Assembly (NCBI RefSeq): GCF_010183535.1
Contig: NC_071331.1
Span: 19,840,001-19,904,000, forward strand
Source of the DNA: Caenorhabditis remanei
Taxonomy: Eukaryota; Nematoda; Chromadorea; Rhabditida; Rhabditidae
Reading direction: 5' to 3'
DNA: 64,000 bases
The notes under the pieces were generated by a model, which did no database searches, had not been told where the DNA came from, and was given only the letters and a program-made list of their open reading frames with translations. The translations under genes and the position numbers were made by a program. How positions within the stretch are numbered: the stretch's first letter is position 1; every line of letters starts with the position of its first letter. This document shows positions 11,100 to 22,300 of the stretch, one piece after another.

Positions 11100-11525
11100 A
11101 AACTTCTAAAAACTAAAAGTTAAAAATTTTTAGTAGAAACGGTATTTTTTTTTCAAATGTATAGTTTTCACACTAGAAATTCCAGAGTGTTTCAAAAAAC
11201 AATTCGAATTTTTTTTTCAAATTCACGTCAACTTTTTTTTTCGTGTTCTGACAAAAAGACAATAGTAAAACCCCTTTGAAAACTATTCAATTTATTTTTC
11301 CCGTGACTTCTCCCACTACCCTAGTCAGCTAAGCCACGCCCACTTTTCCAATCAATAACAATCGATCAATCGATACGAATCAGTTATCTCTTCTCTCCTC
11401 GACCACTCTCTTCTGATTGATCTTTTTCGTTCTTCAATTCGAGGAATTTACAAGGAAGAATTGAAAATCGAGCAAGTGAGTTTTGAAGGGATATCAATAG
11501 AGCATACATTCTATTGTTTCAGTAA
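11100..11525 (+). repeat. Promoter-like repeat unit, copy 3, left part
   Basis: Matches copies 1, 4 and 5 through the CACGCCCACTTTTCC and ATCGATCAATCGATAC blocks. The ATG is lost (AAGGAAGAATTG). It is cut after GTTTCAGTAA by the palindromic element at 11526-12434 and resumes at 12435 with TAAGTGAAGATCATC. Confidence 0.7.
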
Positions 11526-12434
11526 CAAGGGAACCCCAAGACCATGCAAATGCTTTTTTGGCTGTAACTTTCAGGATAGGATAAGAATGGTCTGAAAAGA
11601 CGATCCTGAAATTTTTGAAATCCGCCCGACACTTTCAGCCGAGTTATGAGCTCTCAAAGTTTTGCTCTGATTTAACACAGGAAGACTGATTTTCTCCCTC
11701 GGAAGCAGTTCCCAAAATATCTCTGCCCTCCAGTTGCCACGTTTTCGCCTGGCCGGTTGGCCGATGGGATGTGCGCTGGGATGGTAATCAAAGTGTTGCG
11801 GGTTCGTTTCGCCTTTTGGTTTTTATTTTTTGTTTTTTCTTGAAAACACTTTTACCACCTTTTTGGACATTTTTTTGTCATCTTTTTGTGATTTTATAGT
11901 TCAAAATATAACAACAATTCATATTTCGAAGTTTCAAAAAATTTCATTTTTTCACAAAAACTTGTAAATGTTGCATCCAGGTGGTCAGCCCAATTCGAGT
12001 TTTTGGGGAAAAATGAAATTTTTTGAAACTTCGAAATATGAATTGTTGTTATATTTTGAACTATAAAATCACAAAAAGATGACAAAAAAATGTCCAAAAA
12101 GGTGGTAAAAGTGTTTTCAAGAAAAAACAAAAAATAAAAACCAAAAGGCGAAACGAACCCGCAACACTTTGATTACCATCCCAGCGCACATCCCCTCGGC
12201 CAACCGGCCAGGCGAAAACGTGGCAACTGGAGGGCAGAGATATTTTGGGAACTGCTTCCGAGGGAGAAAATCAGTCTTCCTGTGTTAAATCAGAGCAAAA
12301 CTTTGAGAGCTCATAACTCGGCTGAAAGTGTCGGGCGGATTTCAAAAATTTCAGGATCGTCTTTTCAGACCATTCTTATCCTATCCTGAAAGTTTCAGCC
12401 AAAAAAGCATTTGCATGGTCTTGGGGTTCCCTTG
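11526..12434. mobile_element. Palindromic Tc4/Tc5-like foldback transposon
   Basis: A 909-bp near-perfect palindrome, arms about 420 bp, with ends CAAGGGAACCCC and its complement, flanked by a 3-bp TAA duplication (11523-11525 and 12435-12437). TNA target duplications and CAAGGGA-type ends are features of the Tc4/Tc5 group. The loop at about 11955-12010 carries no gene. Each arm contains CTGGCCGGTTGGCCGATGG and GCGGGTTCGTTTCGCC, which look tRNA-like. No transposase is present. It is inserted at the exon-2 boundary of a repeat-unit copy. Confidence 0.8.
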
Positions 12435-12790
12435 TAAGTGAAGATCATCAAAAACAAAAAGCTATAAAAGATACGAAAACAAATGCATGGATTATGTGGA
12501 AATGACTGTCAAATCGATTTGAAATATTTCTACTCGCTAATGAATAAATTAGTTTTTATTTGAAAGTTTTGTATTTTGTGTGTGGGTATTCCGCGGGCAA
12601 CAGTTATGAGATATAATTGGGTAATTAATTTTCAAAAATTTCAAAGAACTAATACTACTATTTGACTTTGAAACAAAATCTGAGAAAAGCAATCAAATTT
12701 TTGTTTTGCATGAAACAGGAAATGTTTTGAAACTTTTAATGTTTTTCCCCCCGGCCGTGTAGCGGGTCCCCGAATTTTACCCTGCTCGAA
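12435..12790 (+). repeat. Promoter-like repeat unit, copy 3, right part
   Basis: Resumes after the palindrome with GTGAAGATCATCAAAAACAA and runs to a small GC hairpin (CGGGTCCCCG region, 12748-12785) shared with 6679-6726. No coding function is supported. Confidence 0.6.
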
Positions 12791-12872
12791 GCTTAAATGA
12801 TGGAAGCTTAATGTAAATTTCAGTTTCAGACAAAATGTGTATTCTGACAAATAAAGAGATGTTTTTGATGTA

Positions 12873-12958
12873 TTAGCACTCATTTTTGACACGTTCTTCT
12901 CGCAATACAAATCTTTTGAATTGCTCAATCAGGGTATAAACAACAATAAATATTTTTC
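12873..12958 (-). other. Exon-like conserved block (LIEQFKRFVLREERV)
   Basis: On the minus strand this reads VYTLIEQFKRFVLREERV then a TAA stop. Related blocks lie at about 5400-5480 and 19075-19140, always 3' of a sru last exon. Amino-acid conservation with a stop suggests a former or alternative terminal exon, but no clear acceptor is visible and the family is not recognised. Confidence 0.35.
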
Positions 12959-13739
12959 TATATTTCCGATGTGAACTTACCGGAATAGTGTCAATATATA
13001 AAAAAGGAATTGTATTTACCGTATCGGCTTTAAATATTTTATTTTTCATATTCAAGTAATTTCGAAACAAAGAAATTTGGCAACCTTGGCGTTGCATTTC
13101 AATGTAATTTTCACCCTTAGTGTTCTAATTTAAGACGTTCAGGAGGTACTGAAACATTCATATGAAGTAGAATCCCTTTGTTTCACCTGTCTTTAAAAAG
13201 AACAACATTTTGTCAGAATATTGATGTTTTGATAGCTTTCAGAATGCTATCAAAAATCGACTTTATTTTATTATATCTTCCGTCCCCCGGAACCCAAACT
13301 AATTGAATATCCAACTGTTATCGTGGACTGTCGTTTCTTCCTTCGAAATGCTGGATGAGTCAAATAAAATACCCATGGGGAGACAACAACTTCTGCATCT
13401 GAACCCAGTGGACGGATGATGGCAAGCCAACTGGCGACGCTTGGGATAGTCAGGAACACTATCTGAAAAAGAAAAGGGAATTTATATGAGAGTGTGAGTA
13501 AATGAACCGGAGTGGTGGGTGAATCAGAAAAAGAAGAGAAACTTGTTTTTAAAGATAAAACTGATCAGAACTAAAACTGTAAATTTGAAACATTAAATCT
13601 GAAACTGTAAAAAATAGAAACTGTAAATTTGCTATATTTTCAGCTTGAAGCGATGTTTTATTCATGAACCAAAGGCAGAAGTGAAAATTGCAAAAAACTA
13701 AATGCTAACAAATTTTATTTGAAACAGTTTTTTTTTCAA

Positions 13740-14260
13740 ATGTTCAGTGTTCACACTAGAAATTCTAGAGTGTTTTAGAAAACAATTCGAAAATTATAAA
13801 AATTTACGCCAACATTTTTTTCGTGTTCTAACAAAATCCCCTCGAAAACAAAACTATTCAATTTATTTTTCCCGTGACTTCTCCCACTACCCTAGTCAGC
13901 TAAGCTACGCCCACTTTTCTAATCAATAACAATCGATCAATCGATACGAATCAGTTATCTCTTCTCTCCTCGACCACTCTCTACTGATTGATCCTTTTCA
14001 TTTTTCAATTCGAGGAATTTAAAATGAAGAATTTCAAATCGATCAAGTGAGTTTTAAGGGGATGTTAATAGAGCGCACTTTCTATTATGATCTATTTTCA
14101 GTGAGTGAAAATCATCAAAAACAAAAAGCTATAGAATATACGAAAACAAATGCATGTATTATTTTATTTGGAAATGACTGGAATTCTACGTCAATTTATT
14201 TGGAACTTCTATTAGCTCATGAATAAATTAGTTTTTATTTGAAAATTCTGTTTTCTGTGT
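13740..14260 (+). repeat. Promoter-like repeat unit, copy 4, in sru copy A intron 4
   Basis: Antisense to the receptor and uninterrupted: CACGCCCACTTTTCTAATC, ATCGATCAATCGATAC, ATGAAGAATTTCAAATCG, donor, TCTATTTTCAG and the GAAAATCATCAAAAACAA block. It provides empty sites for the Helitron (GGGGATGTTAATAGAGC) and the palindrome (TTTTCAGTGAGTGAAAATC). Joining the exon-like parts gives an early stop. Confidence 0.65.
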
Positions 14261-14587
14261 TCCGGACGTTTCGGATTCCGGACGCAACAGTTATGGGATT
14301 TGATTGGGTAATTAAGTTTTAAAAATTTGAAAGAACTAGTTAAGTTAGGGGATTTCGGAACAGAATCTAAGAAAAGCAATCAAATATTTGTTTAGCCTGA
14401 AACAGTAAATGTTTCGAAGCTGTTCATATTTTCTGGTACCGTATCCCTATCTAGTCAAAATTTTGAAAGATAAAATAGCATGGACTCACTTGACCATTTC
14501 TAGCAAATAGAAAAAATTCACAATTTCCTAATGTTTCTATTGAAACAGAAAATTTATCTACAATCATTCTTTTCAACTGAAACTGTT

Positions 14588-14725
14588 ATACCGTGAGGTA
14601 TATAAACCTCAACGTGAAACCCTAGTCACGTGCCCCGATTATCCTGGTATTCATTTCTCTATAGAAATCAGTTCTAATAAAGTTCCGAATAAGAAACACC
14701 GTCTGACTCACACTCCTGTAATACA
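14588..14725 (+). other. Conserved structured segment in sru copy A intron 4
   Basis: Contains GAGGTATATAAACCTC (5-bp stem), CGTGAAACCCTAGTCACG (4-bp stem), a TCACGTGCCCC block and AATAAAG. The same segment lies in copy B at about 20617-20750. A small retroelement or promoter fragment are possible readings. Confidence 0.3.
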
Positions 14726-17700
14726 ACATAAACAGTAAAAGTTTTTTATAACTTTTCAAATTAGTAAACTAGGAATCTAGAGAAACATTGTGTTTTTAAC
14801 GAACGTAGGCACAAACTAATACGTTTTTAGTTAAAGTGAGAATTATCTTCGAAAACAGAAAAGAATTGATCAGTAAGTATTTCAAAAGATTATTCATTAG
14901 TTGTTGCTGAAACAGTAACAGTCGTTTGGAAATTAATATTGAAACTCTAATTGTTCGACGGTTTTTAAAGTGTACGTACTCAGTGGATCTGATTCTCACA
15001 ATTTATCAAATAATTTCTCACAATTTGTCAAAATATATCCTCGAAATGAGATAGTCGTTTCAGCTGAAACAGAAAACATCTTCTAACGAATTCTCAGGGA
15101 ACGCATTCTTTCTTATAAAAAATAAACTGAAACACAATAAGCAAATCTTAGTACTTTTAAAGAAAGATTAGAAAAAATAGGTAAATTTGCATTTATAGAG
15201 ACAATATTGGTAGCCATCGAAACGGAATGTTTTTAAAAATCACGAAAAATGCGTGTTGGCTGAAACGGAAAAAGAAAATAGATCACTATGAAATTGTTTT
15301 TCTGAAACAGAAAATGTTTTGAAAAATTTTAACAATATGCTCTATGATTGAATTTCTATTATAACATGTTAAAACTAGTAGTTGTAAGTTCTGAATAACA
15401 GGAAATGGAAGAAGTTCAGTTAAAACCGCAATGTTTGCAACTTTGCATCAATCTATAATTAACATTGATCATTTTCAACTGAAACAACACAACTATGTTG
15501 ATTACTAAACATTTGTGTTGACTGAAACAGTGAATCTATTTCTAAAATTTTCTTTTTTTCCAGTTTTGAAAACTTTCAAACTTGTACTATGCTTGACTAT
15601 CAGAACGGAATCTTACGAAATTCTAGTTGCAGATTGTAAGAGATCGAAAGATTTGGAATAACAACTTAGCAATATTGATCTGGTGACAGGGTGGAAATCT
15701 AGAAATACTTAGTATAGTTTCTTAATATTTTTTTTTTGCAAAAGCAAATTAATAGATCTTGAATAATATTGACTAAAAACGGAATAATTTAAATGAATAT
15801 TATGAAACAGTAAGAAAAGGTTATTACAATTTTCAAACACAGATATGAAAGTAGAATAGTAAAATCCAAACTCACCAAACAAATGCCTCTCATCAAAAAC
15901 GACAAAATCATTGCAAAAGTGGTCAACGTCACAGATAACTCTGCTCGTCGACTCTTCCTACTCTTGTACTGAATATGATGAGATCCCCGATTTCTTGCTT
16001 GGGCAACCAGAAATATAACCATCAGGTTGATACTTATTGTGGATCCCATCCAGAAAGCAATATTTGCAAGCAGGAATGGAGAGTTGCTGAGCTGAAAACC
16101 ATAGTTTTGAGTTTGGAATAATAAGTAGAGAATTAAGAAAAGTAATCAGTTTTGGAAGAAACAGTAAAAACTTTAAAACAATTAGGAAATAACGATAGGA
16201 AAAGTACTTATTAGGTGAATCAGCAATTTTTATAGATTCTTACCCCTCCAATCTCCCCATAATAGTGAATAAAAATGGAGCCGAACTCATATGGAGGATA
16301 AAGTTGTCTACATTCTCCAGTGACTGGAAACATGAAACATGTGTTAAAGACCGGATAGATTGAAATACGAGGCAAAGCGATACAAAGAAATTTATTAATT
16401 ATCTGAAACAGTGTTGAATCCTAACATAAGTTATTTCTCCCATGTTTATGTACAAACCTGCTTATGAGTGTTTGGGTAAACCATAAAAATCAGTCTGAGA
16501 ACTGACATAAAAAACGGAAAACCCATGGCCAGGTAATCCAAATAAAAGTGAGAGGCTAGAATGAAAATAAGTAGAGTCCCGTGATTGTTATTGGCACACC
16601 ATGACGTCATCATTCCAGTCGCTGGGAAACGATTCGACATGTAGTCGAAGAAGAATGAGAAGAGATTCTGGAATAAAGAATTACTGTTGCAGAAGTTTTG
16701 GAACTGGAGGTTAAAACATAAGATGGTAGTGAACTCTGTCGTTATCAATTGACATCCTCAAAGCAAAAAATGTCACTGTTTCAAAAAGTGTTGATTTCAA
16801 AATGCTCTGATTTTATATGTTGATGTTTGTGTGGATAGAAATTATAAACATCAGATTAACAAGATTGTAAGATACATTTTGATTGGAATATTCAATATTT
16901 GATGGGATGTAGAAATGTGACCGAATCCTTTTTTTTGAATTTTAGTTTTTCTTGAATTAAACTGTTTTCAAACGATTTCTCTAGAATAATAAAAAAGTAT
17001 CGATGTGAGACAGTATTTCCACATAAAATTTTCAAATCAAGTCTTTTAAAATCTAGGTATAACAGAACAAAGTTTTTGCATTTCAGTTTGTGTTCTTATG
17101 GAAACAGAATGTTTTGGGACGAGAAAACTTGAAAATATTTTACTGTTTCGGGCATATTATTTGATAGTAAAAACGTTGGAAAGCATTGATAGATTTGCTA
17201 GTCTAGTTAAAATAAAATATGAAAAAGGAAAAAATAGCAAAGGAAGTGCCAAAGTGTCATTTTCTCAATAAGCGGCAAAAGCTGATAAATTTCAATGAAC
17301 TAGTTGTTGATTACAGATTATTTCTTACTGTTTCAATTTTAGTTTGTGTGGAAACTGGAATTTTAAAGATAATTCAGAAAGTGCTTTATGGAATTCAAAC
17401 AACAAAAGCTTTACTTTTTCATTTTTTCATATGCAAACGGTACGAAAGCTCATTGTTTCAAAACAGAGGATGATTTTTGCAAAAAGTCTTAAATGAATAC
17501 GTTCTTCAAGAAACATATTAGAAACAAATTTTACTGTTTCAGTTTATTTTTATTATGAAACAACATGTTTTAAGAATTAGTATGAAGCTATCTGCAAAAC
17601 CTTTAAATATCTTTTGAATTGCTTCAAAAGAAAATAATTGCGTCCCAACTCTTCTTAAAAGTTGAAACATCAGAAAAAATGTTACCTAATCAATTCTGAC

Positions 17701-18270
17701 TGCCAATATTGAGAGTTCAACAATTCTAAAAATTGTTGAAAACTTATATATTTTCATTTTCATTTTTTCTATATTACTCGAACAATGCCTAGCTCTATAA
17801 AACATTATGTAACTTACCACAATATGTGCCAAGAGAATCATATAATTTGGAAGCGGAGATTATAGAAAATACTGTTTCATGGAGATCCTATACACGTTTT
17901 TGCTTTTAGTTGATTAATTAAAGATTAGGAAGAAACTGTTTCTAGTGTTTCTGCGAGCAGTACTATTCAAAATAAAAAAAATAATTGACTGTTCGATAAA
18001 ACTTCGTATTTCGGTCGATTGGTTGTTCTTTAAATCTGAAAGTAATACTTAGTGCCAGTTTTGAGTTTTCAAGAATTCTAAAAATATCATACTTTTTTAT
18101 TTTTATTTTCATTTTTTCTGTAGTACTCTAACAATGCCTAACACTATTACACATTATGTAACTTATGACAATATGCGCCATTGAAACCACTAGAAATATC
18201 TGTGAGTTGACTATAAACTCTTTTCTCCTCTAATAATGCTCCATGAATACAAAGATAGTATAACTTAAAA

Positions 18271-19339
18271 TTGACTGAAAATTTTTAGAGAGAAGTATAT
18301 CTTTTATAAGGGGAGATTATAGAACATGAGATACTGTTTGATAAATTTTTTAAAAGTTTTTGCTATGGAAAGATCAGTTGGTAGATGTTACGATGAGTAA
18401 TAAGTTTAGGAAAACAACATTTTCTTCTGTTTTTGCGAGTACTGTTAATCTTGTTAACTATTTTAAAATTAAAAAAGTAGTGTTTCAGAAAACAAATATT
18501 TACAACTAGAACGACAAAACCTTGATGGTCCTATAGTTTATTCTTAAAAATTGTTATGTTCTAAACGAGTTTGGTTTTGAAAAATAATAATTTTTTCATT
18601 GGGAAAGGTTCAGGAAAAAATATAAATCTGATAAATTGATTTCCGGTTCCAAACTATTTATTTTAATTTCAAACGTCCTGAGTTTTTGGGTATTATTTCG
18701 AACATTAGTTTTAAAAGTTACCGTTTCAGCAACTAGTTTAGAAAATACAAAAGTTATAAACAGTGAAAAATATTTATTTTTTCTCTTTAAATTATTTTTA
18801 AAGCTTTTCCATTGTATAACACAATCTCTATCAGAATCTTCTAATAAATCAAATATTTGAAGTTAAAAAATTAACTGTTTCAAGTATATATTTTACATTG
18901 CAAATAGAACATTTTCAATTAAGCCAATTTCCCATTTCCAATGCATTATTCTAAACTTTTCAGTTGCCGTTAAATAAGATAATTGTTGCCTTCAGTGTGT
19001 AACTAATGTAAATTTCAGGTTCAGACAAAATGTGTATTCTGAAGAATAAAGAGATGTGTTTGTTGTATTATCACTGACACGTTGTTCTCGCAATACAAAT
19101 CTTTTGAATTGCTCAATCAGGATATAAACAACAACACTCATTTTTGTTTATTTCGAAAGCTAAATTACCAAATGGAAAACATGAAATATGGAAAATGTTT
19201 GAATTTTAGACGTTCCGGAGGTACTGAAACATTCATATGAAGTAGAATCTCAATTTGTTGTTCCACCTGCATTTAAAAGAACAATTTTTGCCGGATTATT
19301 TGATAGTTTTCAGACTACTATTCAGAAATATTTATTCCA
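18271..19339. other. Boundary of the sru tandem duplication
   Basis: No gene. The sequence from about 19007 onward matches that from about 12812 onward (TGTAAATTTCAG, then CAGACAAAATGTGTATTCTG), which marks the duplication junction near 18.96 kb. A LIEQFKRFVL-type block lies at 19075-19140. Confidence 0.55.
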
Positions 19340-22300
19340 TTATATCTTCCGTCCTCCGGAACCCAAACTAATTGAATATCCAACTGTTATCGTGGACTGT
19401 CGTTTCTTCCTTCGAAATGCTGGATGAGTCAAATAGAATACCCATGGAGAGACAACAACTTCTGCATCTGAACCCAGTGGACGAATGATGGCGAGCCAGC
19501 TGGCGACACTTGGGATAGTCAGGAACACTATCTGAAAGAACAATGGAATTGATATGAGAGTGTGGGTAAATGAACTGGGGGTGATGGGTGAATCAGAAAG
19601 AGAAGAGACACTTTTCTTTAAATGAAACTGATCAGAACTGAATCTGTAAATCTGAAACTGTAAAAAATAAAAACTGTAAATTTGCTATATTTTCAGCTTG
19701 AAGCGATGTTTTATTCATGAACCAACGGTACAAAAAATTGAAAATTGCAAAAAACTAAATGCTAACAAATTTTATTTGAAACAGTTTTTTTTTCAAATGT
19801 TCAGTGTTCACACTAGAAATTCTAGAGTGTTTTAGAAAACAATTCGAAAATTATAAAAATTTACGCCAACATTTTTTTCGTGTTCTAACAAAACCCCCTC
19901 GAAAACTAAACTATTCAATTAATTATTCCCGTGAATTCTCCCACTACCCTAGTCAGCTATGCCCCGCCCACTTTTCTAATCAATAACAATCGATCAAACG
20001 ATACAAATCAGTTCTCTCTTCTCTTCTCGACCACTCTCTTCTGATTGATCTTTTTCGTTTTTCAATTCGAAGATTTTACCATGAAGAATTTCAAATCGAG
20101 CAAGTGAGTTTTGAAGGGAATATCAATAGAGCGTACATTCTTTATTTTCAGTGAATGAAGATCATCAAAAACAAAAAGCTATAAAAGATACAAAAACAAA
20201 TGCATGAATTATTTGGAAATGACTGGAATTCAACGTCAATTTATTTGTATTTTCTACTCGCTAATGAATAAATTAGTTTTTATTTGAAAGTTTTGTTTTT
20301 TTTTGTGTGGGGATTTTGGGGACAACAGTTATGAGATCTGATTTCAAAAATTTAAAAGAACTAGCAAAATTATGCGACTATGGAACGAAATCTAAAGAAA
20401 GCAATCAAATACTTGTTTAGCCTGAAACAGTAAATGCTTCGAAGTTATTCATATTTTCTGGTACCGTTTCCCTATCAAGTCCAAATTTTGAAAGATAAAA
20501 TAGCATGGACTCACTTGACCATTTCTAGCAAATAGAAAAAATTCACAATTTCCTAATGTTTCTATTGAAGCAGAAAATTTATCTACAATCATTCCTTTCA
20601 ACTGAAACTGTTATACCGAGAGGTATATAAACCTCAACGTGAAACCCTAGTCACGTGCCCCGGTTATCCTGGTATTCATTTCTCTATAGAAATCAGTTGT
20701 AATAAAGTTCCGAATAAGAAACATCGTCTGACTCACACTCCTGGGATACAACTGAAACAGTAAAAGTTTTTTGTAACTTTTAAAACTAATAAACTAGGAA
20801 TCAAGAGAAACACTGTGTTTTTACCGAACGTAGGCACAAACTAATACGTTTTTAGTTAAAGTGAGAATTATCTTCGAGAACAGAAAAGAATTGATCAGTA
20901 AGTATTTCAAAAGATTATTCATTAGTTGTTGCTGAAACAGTAACAGTCGTTTGGAAATTAATATTGAAACTCTAATTGTTCGACGGTTTTTAAAGTGTAC
21001 GTACTCAGTGAATCTGATTCTCACAATTTATCAAAATATATCCTCGAAATAAGATTATATAGTCGTTTCAGCTGAAACAAAAAACATTTTCTAAAGAATT
21101 CTCAAGGAACACATTCTTTCTTATAAAAAAAAACTGAAACACAATAAGCAAATCTTAGTACTTTTAAAGAAAGATTTAAAAAAAATAGGTAAATTTGCAT
21201 TTATAGAGACACTATTGGTAGCCATCGAAACGAAATGTTTTTAAAATCACGAAAAACCCGTGTTGGCTGAAACAGAAAAAGAAAACAGATCATAATGAAA
21301 TAGTTTTTCTGAAACAGAAAATGTTTTGAAAAATTTTAACAATATGTTCTCCGATTGAATTTCTATTATAACATGATAAACTAGTAGTTGGAAGTTCTGA
21401 AAAACAGGAAATGGAAGAATTTCAGTTAAAACCGTAATGTTTGCAACTTTGCATCAATCAACATTTAACATTGATCATTTTCAACTGAAACTGCACAACT
21501 ATGTTGATTACTAAATATTTGTGTTGACTGAAACAGTGAATCTATTTATAAAATTTTCCTTTTTTTTTCAGTTTTGAAAACTTTCAAACTTGTACTATGC
21601 TTGACTATCAGAACGGAATCTCACAAAATTCTAGTTGCAGATTGTAAGAGATCGAAAGATTTGGAATAACAACTTAGCAATATTGATCTGGTGACAGGGT
21701 GGAAATCTAGAAATACTTACTATAGTTTCTTAATATATATTTTTTGCACATGCAAATTAATAGATCTTGAATAATATTGACTAAAAACGGAATAATTTAA
21801 ATTAATATTATGAAACAGTAAAAAAGGTTATTACAATTTTCAAACACAGATATGAAAGTAGAATAGTAAAATCACAACTCACCAAACAAATCCCCCTCAT
21901 CAAAAACGACAAAATCATTGCAAACGTCGTCAACGTCACCGATAACTCTGCTCGTCGACTCTTCCTACTCTTGTACTGAACATGATGAGATCCCCGATTT
22001 CTTGCTTGGGCAACCAGAAAGATAACCATCAGGTTGATACTTATTGTGGATCCCATCCAGAAAGCAATATTTGCAAGGAGGAATGGAGAGTTGCTGAGCT
22101 GAAAATAAAAATTGAGTTGAACCATTATAAGTAAGGGGTTGAGAAATGTAATCTGTTTTGGATGAAACAGTTAAAAAAATTAAAAACCATTAGAATCAGT
22201 TTTATAGGTTATTACCCCTCCAATCTCCCCATAATAGTGAATAAAAATGGAGCCGAACTCGTATGGAGGATACAGTTGTCTACATTCTCCAGTGGCTGGA

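Larger units (their letters stand above)
13271..18270 (-). pseudogene. sru-type chemoreceptor copy A, exon 1 destroyed
   Basis: Exons 2-5 are intact and phase-compatible: 16458-16667, 16244-16402, 15876-16091, 13271-13462. They give FPATGMMTSWCANNN, FPVTGECRQLYPPYEFGSIF, SNSPFLLANIAFWMG and SPWVFYLTHPAFRRKK, the signature order of the nematode Sru family (Srg superfamily chemoreceptors). Exon 1 is not intact. Fragments matching the copy-B exon 1 sit at about 18150-18270 (donor changed from GTGAG to ATAAG, 5' part missing) and about 17804-17835 (a donor but no exon). AATAAA overlaps the 3' end. The gene is therefore probably dead unless an unrelated exon 1 is used. It shares introns with copy B, showing tandem duplication. 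Confidence 0.75.
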
